A DNA stretch of 64,000 nucleotides from Trichosphaerium sp. ATCC 40318 (lineage: Eukaryota; Discosea; Flabellinia; Trichosidae). Of the stretch, positions 12,291 through 21,010 are shown in pieces. A program made the translations under genes and the position numbers. The notes below the pieces were generated by a model, which made no database searches, was not told where the DNA came from, and was given only the letters and a program-made list of their open reading frames with translations. The stretch is taken from NCBI GenBank assembly GCA_038496445.1, contig JALMLS010000204.1, positions 248,001-312,000 on the forward strand, read 5' to 3'. Each line of letters begins with the position of its first letter. Within the stretch, counting starts at the first letter, position 1.

Positions 12291-12599
12291 AACAACAGAG
12301 CTGCTGACTGTAAAACTCGAATATTTTGGCTCTCAATTGTATCAATACTTTTTTACACTAACCGCGCTTGGTCTACTACAAGACTCATAATCACGTGTTG
12401 TGTGGCATACAGATGTCGCGCAAGCAAGCATCTAACTTACCAATGTGTCAACTTTTTTTTCACCTCAATAAATTAATATGTGCGGTTGCAAATGGCGTTT
12501 TGTTCGTGTGACAATAAATGGTCGAGTTCAATAAAATGAAGAAGGAGCGAAATGACATTTTTTGACCTTTAGAATTCAAATAATTTGTCGGTTAGGCAT
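12291..12599. other. short intergenic region
   Basis: This lies between the mitochondrial-type gene and the PWWP fusion on the same strand. It holds a CACGTG palindrome at about 12392 (ATAATCACGTGTTG) and an AATAAATTAAT polyadenylation-like stretch near 12467. No gene is seen. Confidence 0.4.
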
Positions 12600-14645
12600 A
12601 TGACTAACGTAAAAATCGGTGATTTGGTCTGGGTTAAGCTTGGTGACTATCCGTACTGGCCTGCAAAAGTAATTGGATTTTTTACATCAAAACTTGTTTA
12701 TACAGTGTTTCGCCTCGTTTATTATGCTTCACTGCCGCGCTGTTATTGTTTTTAAAAGTTTAACAGCAATTTAGCGGGAAGAGCCAGATGACGCTGAAGG
12801 AGACAACGTACGCGATGCCGATGGTGAGCAGATATTTGTGTACTTCTTTGGAAGCCACGACTGGTACTAAAACGAATTAATACCTGTCACGCCCCTAAAC
12901 AGCTATAGCTCATGGGTAGAGGCTAAAAGTAAACAAGTAAAGTCCTGGAAGAAGCACTACGCTGAGTACAGTAGAATCAACAGATCTTTTACAGATGCGC
13001 GGCTATTTGACGCTGCCTTGAAGGAAGCAAAGGAATATAACGAAACTGGGACTATTACAGCCTTGTTAACAAAAAGCGGTTCAAAAACATCTCGTCCATC
13101 AACAAAGTACGCAGACGACAACGACGATAAAGTATATATGTGTGGTTATTGTAAAACGGATATAACGGTTGTAAGGTAAGCATATTTTACAAAAAAAGGT
13201 GGAAATATTGACACTTTTTTTCTTAGATACAGTAACAACTCTGAGAACTTTCACCTCTGTGAGTTTTGTTATTGTTCAAAGGAAATTCACCCACATCACG
13301 TTGAGAAAGTAAAGATGAAGCTTCCAGGTAATCACAAGCGTGGCAATCACACGAACAATTTTTGTTTGAAATGACTTGAACTTTTTCTTACTTTTTTTTT
13401 ACCTTCAGAGTTGATTCGTTGGGAGTACACTGATCCTGCGAGTGGAAATGAATTGATTTTGACGCCAGTAACCACTGCTTTACCAAATGCGAAAACACTG
13501 CGGGAAAGGAATATTGTAGCTGTACGATAATGTCACATTTTTGATTTTCGGTTTTTTTCAGAACTTCCCAATTTTTTTCCCTCTTTTTCTGAATGGTGTA
13601 ATTTAGGTTCTCTCTGCTATAGATTTAAAAAGAAATTATGATGGTAAAGTTCGTCCTCTGAGAGAACTTTTTTTCAAAAATAGTAAACACTACAGCACTG
13701 TAAAATGCGAGGATTCAAGAGTTGTTTATCATCATGTTGAGATGCAAGATGTGACAAACCCTCAACTTATTCTAAAGCGATCACCAGAACTTTTTGAAGA
13801 TGCTAGTATGTGGATAACTACTGCTCTCAAATACGGGAATGTTTTAGTTCATTGTGAAAGGGTACGTCCAAATTATTTTGTTTGTGTAAAACGTCTTTTT
13901 TGTATGTTTTTTATGGTTTTCTTCTTCACAATAGATTATGACAAGCCACGTGTTATCCGTGTTGGAAACCTGGATCCAGGTCCATGGTGTTACAAAATTC
14001 TCAATATAACTACACGTGACTTATAACCACGACTATGGTGAACTTTCATCAAAAACTACCAAAACCTTAAAAGAATTTTTCTTCTTTTTACTTTTTCTCC
14101 TATTGTACTCACATGTCTATTATAGGGTGAGCGTCGATCATGTACGCTAATGTTAGCATGGCTTATTTCCCAAGGACTCAGCACCAAACAGTACGCATAA
14201 GCCAGATCTTATTAAAACTTTAATTAATTTTTCATCAAATAGAGCTATCAACAAAATCGACGAAGACTACACTGGTGAGATAAGAGATTGGGGAGAAAAC
14301 TATAAGAGAACACGCCAGAAGTGGTGTAGCAAGTTGAAGTCATGGTCTAATAACCATACATCACGTATTGCATCTTGGCGTGTTGCACATGCCAAGAGAA
14401 TAAAAAAATGGAATAAGCTTCATAGGGAGATTAGCTCACTTCCTGTTCACGTGCCAAAACCGTTACCTGTTGTTGATATTATGGAAGAAAAAGAAAACCA
14501 GAACCCAGATCCCGTCCCGGCCAATAACAGCGCATCCTCAAAGAAGAGAAAACGAATAGATGAAGGAGGCGATGACTCTTCAACAAAGAAACGAAAAGTG
14601 AGAACAATGGCTGACTTCCTTGTTAAGAAACCAATCTCTACATGA
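12600..14645 (+). CDS. PWWP - ZZ zinc finger - dual-specificity phosphatase fusion
   Basis: One spliced gene seems to join three modules. Residues 1-70 form a PWWP chromatin-reader domain: GDLVWVKLGDYPYWPAKV, then VYFFGSHDWY. A ZZ-type zinc finger follows: CGYCKTDITVVRY, LCEFC and HPHH. The third part is a dual-specificity phosphatase fold: NIVAVLSAIDL, VEMQDVTNP with a candidate general-acid Asp, then GNVLVHC-ERGERRS, a complete HCx5R(S) active site. It ends in Lys/Arg-rich nuclear signals (KKRKR, TKKRKV). The active site is split by a 264-nt intron at 13862-14125; the splice gives HCERGERRSCTLMLAWLI, as expected for a DSP. At about 12870 the PWWP frame meets a TAA inside conserved sequence, avoided by a 39-nt GTACTA...CAG intron. 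A nuclear phosphatase targeted to histone marks is an inference. Confidence 0.75.
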
Positions 14646-14883
14646 TTATGGTGATCATTCTGGTGATGTTACTAGTATGATTACATATCATAGAGAGTAT
14701 ACTGTACCCATCTTCTTTTTTGTTCCATTGGACAGCCTCCAATGTTGTAAATAAACAAAAAAATTAGATTACTCATTTTTCGAAATGAATCTATTTTATT
14801 CTTTTCTTTTTATCAGCAATGGTAGTAATATTTTACGAGCTTGATGTAATTATATTACTACCTCATCTTTACTGTTAATGTAA

Positions 14884-15735
14884 TTAGTTACTTCTAATTG
14901 GCCACTGTTTTTCCAGCTGGTGTATATTCTTGTCATTTTCCATTTGTCTAACTACTAAATGACCATTGTCCCAACTCTTGTATTCTCCATGTAGTTTTCC
15001 ATTGACATAGTTGCTCTGAACCCACAATTGACCATTTTCATGCCACCTCTCGAGCATCCCTTCTCGTTTACCATTGGCGTAACTGGTCTGCTCCCACAAT
15101 TGGCCATTATCATACCACCTCTTGTACTCTCCTTCTCGTTTGCCATTTATATAACTATACTGCTGCTTCAATTGGCCACGCTTATACCACTGCTTGTACT
15201 CTCCATGTCGTTTACCTTTTATGTAGTTAACTTGTACTCTCAATCGGCCATTGTCATGCCACTCCTTGTACTCTCCATCTTGTAAGCTGTTGATAAAATT
15301 ACATTGCATATACAATTGGCCATCTTCTCGCCACTCTTTGTGTTCTCCATGTTGGCCACCATTGACAAAATTACGTTGCGTCTTCAATTGCCCATTTTCA
15401 TACCACTTCTTGTATTCTCCATGTTGTTTACCATTGACATAATTGTATTGTAAATTCAATTGGCCATTTGAATTTGTATACCAAATATTGCATTCACCAT
15501 GCTCTTTTCCATGTTTCCAATACTGTTGGCGAACTATTTGGCGATTTATTTTGTTCTGCCATTTTCCATGTTTGTTCATCTCATCATCGTACCTTGTCAT
15601 CATTGCTGCCTGTTTCGCAAGAAGTGGCCAAATTAAATACAATGATGTGTCTAGATCAATGATATCTAGTTGAATCTCAACTGGAAGGCACAAAAGATGG
15701 CAATCATTTGATTGTAAAGTAAATCCCTATTGTTG
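14884..15735 (-). CDS. F-box-like protein with eight 24-residue MORN/YwqK-like repeats (copy 1)
   Basis: The N-terminus (LPVEIQLDIIDLDTSLYLIW, then KQAAMMTRYDDEMNKHGKWQ) resembles an F-box-like helix set and is nearly identical to the copy at 45.8 kb. It is followed by about eight repeats of 24 residues (72 nt) of the form NGK-x-x-GEYK-x-W-x-x-NGQL-x-x-Q-x-x-Y. Such repeats are seen in MORN-like and bacterial YwqK-family proteins; the function here is unknown, and with an F-box it could be substrate binding for an SCF ubiquitin ligase. The intron present in copy 4 after the N-terminal block is absent here. There is no in-frame ATG before LPVEI: a TAG lies just upstream of codons matching the N-terminus of copy 4. 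So this copy either lost its start, has an unseen upstream exon, or starts internally. Confidence 0.65.
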
Positions 15736-15774
15736 TTCATTAATGTCCTTAATTTTGTGCTCAAAGCGTGTTAA

Positions 15775-16515
15775 CAGTACTAAAATGAAAACGGGATTTT
15801 TGTAGAGAATCACCACAAAATCTCTAAAATTGGTGATTTTGTAGTGATTTCCACCAAAAATCTCATTTTCCTCCAGAGATTTTTGAGAGATTCTCTCAAA
15901 AATCTCATTTGGTGAGAATTTGTGGAAAACTCTCTTTTGATTTTGAGAATTTTGGAGAAACTCTCATTTTCTACTAAATTTTGGGATTTTTGGAGAAAAT
16001 CTCTACTTTACGTTTTGAGTCCCCAAACGTATCTAACGTAACTTAATGTTTAAAAGTCATTCCGTAGTATTTAACAAAAAATGACCTCTCATGCGCTCCG
16101 CTTACAAAAAAAAGTACTATCGTTTACATCTAATTTTATTAACATGTACTAGCATTTAAAGTGATTTTTTGGTAGACTGTTCCTTTTTTTTATTTCACTT
16201 GGCCTTACGATACCAACAACTTTGATAGGAGATTAATTGGTGGTTTTTTTGTAATTGTAACTTCATGTATTGTAATAATAATAAATAACTACACTTGTGC
16301 TTTAAAATCTCAATACGTTTACTTGACCTCCTAACCCCTAACTCTACCTTTTTGAAAGTTGAGAAAAAAGGAGAGAATCTCTAGAGAATTCTCTGGTGAT
16401 TTTCTAGAGAATTCTCAGGTTATTTTAGGAAGAAATTCACAGAGATTGGTGGTCCAAAATCTCAGAGATTTTAGGGGGTGAATCTCTCGATTTTTCTCAA
16501 TTTTTTTTAGTACTG
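15775..16515. mobile_element. 741-bp MITE-like element with CAGTACTAAAA ends
   Basis: The left end reads CAGTACTAAAA. The right end is its reverse complement (TTTTAGTACTG), giving terminal inverted repeats. Beyond the tips the two arms stay related but imperfect: both carry GATTCACC/AATCACC followed by AAAATCTCT motifs. The inside is dense in AGAGATT/AATCTCT and AGAATTCTC sub-repeats able to fold back. It has no coding capacity. I see no convincing target-site duplication (flanks GTTAA and AATTG), so the class is unassigned. It sits between copies 1 and 2 of the F-box/repeat family. Confidence 0.55.
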
Positions 16516-16970
16516 AATTGATACCTTGGATGGGCTAGTGTTGGTACATGTCAGCATTATGAATACAATGGCAATAGACAATTAGAGGTGGCCGGACCGT
16601 TTCACATAAAAATTCCTTACCAGCCTGGACCGTTTATTCTCTCAATGTCTTAAACCAAAAAACGGACGAATCCAGCTTAGACCGGTTTAAAATCTTAACT
16701 TGAACCGTATTTGTCATCTCTTGTTTCCCAGTTGCTTACCATTGACATAATTACATTAATGGTGAAAGTACGGAAGCAATGTAAATTCAGTTTACCATAT
16801 CTTAATGTGAGTATTTCATGGCGCTTGTCAAACTCAGTCGTCAACTACCATCTGACACTTTAACATCATACAACTTTGTTCAAGGCTCAACCAGAGCTAT
16901 TTTCGTTCAGGCAATGAACTGATGATCTTCAGCAACAGTAGTAACTAATGTTTTACTAAATGACCTACAA
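16516..16970. other. intergenic region with a relic of the repeat family
   Basis: There is no intact gene. Around 16733-16756 the sequence GCTTACCATTGACATAATTA matches, on the minus strand, the Y-V-N-G-K part of the 72-nt repeats found in copies 1 and 2. It looks like an isolated decayed repeat unit next to copy 2. Confidence 0.45.
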
Positions 16971-17586
16971 TTATAATACTGCCTTATATTCACCATTGAT
17001 GTAACTTGTAATTGGCCAGTATTCTTCCACCTCTTGTGGTCTCATATGTTTTGTACCATTTAAGTAATTACATTGCATTGAAAGTTTGCCATTGTAGTTC
17101 CACCTCATGTGTTCTCCATGTCGTTTACCATCGATGTAATTGCTCTTCTCCTTTAATTGCCCATTGTCATACCATATCTTGAGCTTTTTCTCGTTTATTA
17201 TGGATGTAGCTACACTGCTCCTGCAATTGGCCATTATTATACCACCTCTTGAAATCACCATGTTGTATGCCATTAAGGTAAAAGCACTGCTCCCACAAGG
17301 TGCCATTCCTATGCCACCTCTCGTACTTTCCTTGTCCCTTACCATTAACAACATTGCCTTGTTCCTTCAATTGGCCATTCTCATGCCATTCCATATACTC
17401 TCCATGTTGTTTATCATCTATGTAATTACAATGCTCCCACAATTGCCCATTGCTGTGCCACTTCTTGTATTCTCCATGTTGTTTACCATCGACATAATTA
17501 CATTGTAAAGTCAGTTGGCCATTTGAATGCGAAACAAAGTAATGTCTGGAACTAAAAAAACATATCACATAGAGTAACACTACCAA
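16971..17586 (-). pseudogene. F-box/repeat family copy 2, N-terminus missing and frameshifted
   Basis: The first readable part has five clear 24-residue repeats (for example NGKGQGKYERWHRNGTLWEQ). There is no F-box-like N-terminus; only an unrelated hydrophobic lead precedes it. At about 17180 the frame breaks: relative to the consensus GAA-GGA-GAG-TAC-AAG the DNA reads GAA-AAA-GCT-C-AAG, a net 2-nt loss. The next frame resumes the repeats (KIWYDNGQLKEKSNYIDGKR) and continues to a stop at 16971. Loss of the front and a frameshift argue for a pseudogene. Copy 4 has a 2-nt loss at the same position of the repeat unit, which is odd. Confidence 0.7.
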
Positions 17587-17764
17587 TGGTCAACGCAATT
17601 AAATGATAAATGGTCAACGACGATGACATTACAATTACTTTCATTTCAAAAATTTGAATATATTTCGAAGAATCACGTGTTCAAAATAAAAACATTTTTT
17701 ATTTTTTTCTCAAAACATGAGGTTTTTTGGTTGTTGCTTACAAAATCCATAGGTTTTCAATTAA

Positions 17765-18403
17765 GGGCGTTCTCCTGGATTAAGAGAAAAGCTTGAAATT
17801 TGCCAATTTTTACACTGGTTATTCTACCCATATAGGGCTTCCTCCTTTGAGCTCGAGAGCAACACAGGTTGCCTTTAAAAAATGCACAAAAAAACCCTGT
17901 TTAAACTCACTTTCCATTTCCGAAAACACTCTAAAACATATTTCACCACACTATAAACGCGTTTTAGACGATTTTACGTCATTTCTTAGTATAAAACCAG
18001 TATTCAAACTTCAGTTTTGGTTTTTATGCTTTCCATAGCGATGGTGATAATATACCAGAGTTCAACGCCAATTCAACTGTGTGTAAAAAAAAAAAATTAC
18101 TAAATTAAGATTTCACTTTCTAAAATAAGAAATTCAATCTTTAAACCTTATATTCGAAGCCAAAACCTTTTGAAATCATACCAAATGGGTGTGGATGCTT
18201 TATTGGTAAGTTTTTAGAGCAATACAAGGAGGTGTAACAAAGCCAAAAAAACAACCAAACTTCAGCAAATACATACCCTAAACTGTATATTCGAAGCTGA
18301 ATTTAGTTTTACTGCTTCTACTTAGTGTGTTTTATGTATAGGATGAGTATCGTTACTATTGGAGGAGGTGTAAAATAGTCAATTTCAAACCTGGAGAACG
18401 CCC
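17765..18403. mobile_element. 639-bp non-autonomous element flanked by TTAA (piggyBac-type ends)
   Basis: The left end is GGGCGTTCTCC and the right end is the exact reverse complement GGAGAACGCCC; a few further bases match imperfectly (GG-x-TT). Both ends are bordered by TTAA (17761-17764 and 18404-18407), the target duplication typical of piggyBac elements. A broken piggyBac transposase lies in this window at 44.4 kb. The interior (about 640 bp) has one 81-codon frame of no recognisable family, so the element is non-autonomous. It lies between repeat-family copies 2 and 3, and its right end runs into copy 3. A TA duplication with AGGGCG ends is an alternative reading. Confidence 0.7.
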
Positions 18404-19014
18404 TTAATCAAACCAGCAACTCTCCAGAACCTTAGTATACCTGCGCGACTTCTAGTAGAGTCATCTATAACGCCATTTACAACATTTACAGTATCACAAC
18501 GTTCAGGGCTCGACCACTCTTTGTACAAACCGTGTACGTACCCATTTTTGTAGTTGCACTCAATTGATTGGTTTCCATCTAGACCCCATTGTTTATACAA
18601 GCCATCCCTCAGATCATCTGTATAAGAACCACACTGTTTTATATTACCGTTTTTGTACCATTCCGTATATTCTCCGTTACGTTTGTTGTCCTTGTACATA
18701 CACCTATAAACAAGTACGTCATCGTCTTTTTGAGTGTGTTCACCGTGTTTTAAACCGTTTTTGTATGTATATTGCAATAAACGTCTTCCACCGCCTAGCC
18801 ATTGCCTATACGTGCCATCTATTACGTCGTTCTTGTATTCAATTGATTTAAATACCCCGCGTACATTCCAATACTTAAAAGTGCCATGCTTTTCAAGATC
18901 CTCGTTGTAGCGTATTCCAGACGTAGCGTAGCATAAACTAGGCCATTTTGTATAAATCTCAGCGTCGTGTCGCCAAACAGCGTAAAGAATCTCAGGAGGA
19001 AGGTTAAGTAACAT
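18385..19014 (-). CDS. F-box/repeat family copy 3, 3' end formed by a transposon
   Basis: This is a single open frame of 209 codons starting MLLNLPPEILYAVWRHDAEI, an F-box-like start. The following KHGTFKYWNV corresponds to KHGKWQ of copies 1 and 4. The repeats are more diverged (KNGLKHGEH, KDNKRNGEYTEWYKNGNIKQ, KNGYVHGLYKEW) but keep the 24-residue period. The last residues (about GLIKGVLQV) and the stop are encoded by the TTAA and terminal repeat of the 17765-18403 element. The original 3' end was therefore probably displaced by insertion; the protein may still be made with a shortened repeat region. It is the most divergent of the four copies. It is divergent from the membrane protein gene at 19258. 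Confidence 0.65.
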   Translation of the reverse strand: MLLNLPPEILYAVWRHDAEIYTKWPSLCYATSGIRYNEDLEKHGTFKYWNVRGVFKSIEYKNDVIDGTYRQWLGGGRRLLQYTYKNGLKHGEHTQKDDDVLVYRCMYKDNKRNGEYTEWYKNGNIKQCGSYTDDLRDGLYKQWGLDGNQSIECNYKNGYVHGLYKEWSSPERCDTVNVVNGVIDDSTRSRAGILRFWRVAGLIKGVLQV

Positions 19015-19257
19015 CGAAATACCTATTAACCGGTTCGTTGCGTAGGTTTATGACAACAAGAGAGAATTGCTTTCAACAAACGGTGACTGTCATAAACATT
19101 CAACTTTTGCTTGAATTTGCAACCCCTTTGAGCTGTAGCAACATAAGATATGTGAATTTTAGAATAAAACGTACTGTGATTAAGTCTATAGTTTTTTACG
19201 GTAAATTTGATAAAAGCACGTGTTATACTTTTCACGCAACAAGTCGTAGCGACAAGA

Positions 19258-20801
19258 ATGATTAGCAAATTTTTACAGTTGTTTTTGGCAATGATCGGTT
19301 TATTGATACCCATGAACTGCTTAATAGCAATAATATGGGCTTTGGGCTTTGTTTCTGTGCGGAAAAGGCCATTTGCTCAGTTCCTAATTTTCTTTTACAG
19401 GAGACTGCTATAATTGTTGTTGTGAGTGCTGGGGGCTCTTGTCTTGTAATATTGGGCTCAATAGTGTATGTATTTGGATGTACATTAAATTCAAGTAAGA
19501 CAGTCAATGAATCATCACTTTAAATTCACGTTTTCACAATAATTCTTAATCCACTGTAGCTGATATGAAGGTGCGGATGAGAGCAGTCATTATTCTACTA
19601 CCTTTCATCGCTCTGTGTTGTGCTTATTTAGCTGGTGGAGTAGTTGGATTCACTGGACATCCATTTTTCTACTTTGAGAAGGATGGTAATTGAACAAATA
19701 AATTTTTTTTGAGTTTAAGTATCTTTTTAGGCGTTACTACTATCGATTTAGATATATTGGAGAGTATTAATGCTGGTGGTGAAATTCCAGATATATCAGC
19801 TTTTGGATACATATTTACAGAACAGTATAATGTTATTACGAACAGTGCATTGCACGTGATTTAAGCAGAAAAAAAACCCGCAAAAAACTGATTTTTGATT
19901 GTTTGTATCCTGACGTCTGCACTGTAGATGGGGAAGGTACACGTATTTATGTGACAGAGAACTTAATTGTAGTGTTTGTGTCACACCACTTTCTTTCAAC
20001 ATTGGAACAGTGAATGGAACAGTACGTACAATCATATCTTACAATCAAAAGCTAAAAATGGAATGAAGGAGCGTTCTGCGTTTTTTTTTGGTTGTACTAT
20101 CAGAAATAGCGGCGATTGCACAAGCAAAAGAAATGAGTGTATTGACAGATGGTTTGACAAGGGTCCAAAAGGTGAAGCTACCCGTTTATACAATCGAGCT
20201 GGGAAAATACCTAAGTTTCAAAACGTACGTCAACAACATGTCCCTAAGTCGATTTCACTCCTTTTTTCGCTACCCACTAGAGCACAACTTTTGTTACTAG
20301 GTCGGGAGCCTATAAATCCAAGAGTTCTTTTTTTTTTGCCCAGCAATGGTAAATTTCCTTGTTTGTTTGATGCTTCCTCTTTTTTTCTTATTTTTTTGTT
20401 TAACGTTATGTAAGGCCATTTCAAACAGAGGACTTCCTACAGTAAAGAACCCTCTAATATTAGAAGATAAGAATATATACGATACATACGAGACATCAAA
20501 AACAATCTTTATAGGTACATTATTAGCATTAAACATAATATACTTGATGATTGGCTCTTTCATGCTTTTATGGATAAAAATACGATACAGTTATGGCAAT
20601 AAAAAATCACGAAATAATGGAACCTCTAAAAATTCAAATGTTTCAAGTATACAAATGAATGTAAAACCCTCTTCTACTGCAGCTACTGGTGACTCTGGTA
20701 ATTCCTCAGGTACAGGAAGTTCTACAGTTGATCTTCTAGGGGCTGGAATGACTCCTAGAGAATATGGTGACAGTCCTTATGACCAAGAAAGTTCTCACTA
20801 A
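19258..20801 (+). CDS. multi-pass membrane protein, unrecognised
   Basis: The gene is multi-exon. Hydrophobic segments are visible at the start (FLQLFLAMIGLLIPMNCLIA), then ETAIIVVVSAGGSCLVILGS, RAVIILLPFIALCCAYLAGG, and near the end KTIFIGTLLALNIIYLMIGS. An additional hydrophobic stretch at about 20346 may be intron. Between segments 3 and 4 lies a region with acidic residues that looks like a lumenal or extracellular loop. The C-terminal 70 residues are hydrophilic and Ser/Thr/Asn-rich. I could not place all splice sites between 19860 and 20410; more than one chain of exons stays open. I do not recognise a family. Confidence 0.5.
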
Positions 20802-21010
20802 CAAGATAGATAGTATTGTACATAAACAAAATTACACAACATAGTATTTTAATACAGTTATTTTTTACACAAAGGGTGGGTGTAAATAAGCCCCTGTGTT
20901 GTTAAGAAGCCTTCTTTGACTGAAGAAGTATGGATAAGCAATGTTATTATAATTACATACAAATAATAAAACACAACTTCTAAACCATTTTTATTGTAAT
21001 AGACAACAGT

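Noticed and set aside
12870-12872. Reassigned TAA codon in this genome
   Set aside because: TAA, TAG and TGA all terminate conserved proteins here (for example CSN6, DENND6, NudC), so a variant code is unlikely.
14884-15600. 72-nt direct repeats as a CRISPR array or satellite
   Set aside because: Units are coding, diverged, contiguous without spacers and keep a protein consensus, so they are domain repeats.
14884-19014. Bacterial toxin-antitoxin locus because the repeats resemble YwqK proteins
   Set aside because: The genes carry an F-box-like N-terminus, one copy has a spliceosomal intron, and neighbours are eukaryotic; the name similarity gives no function.
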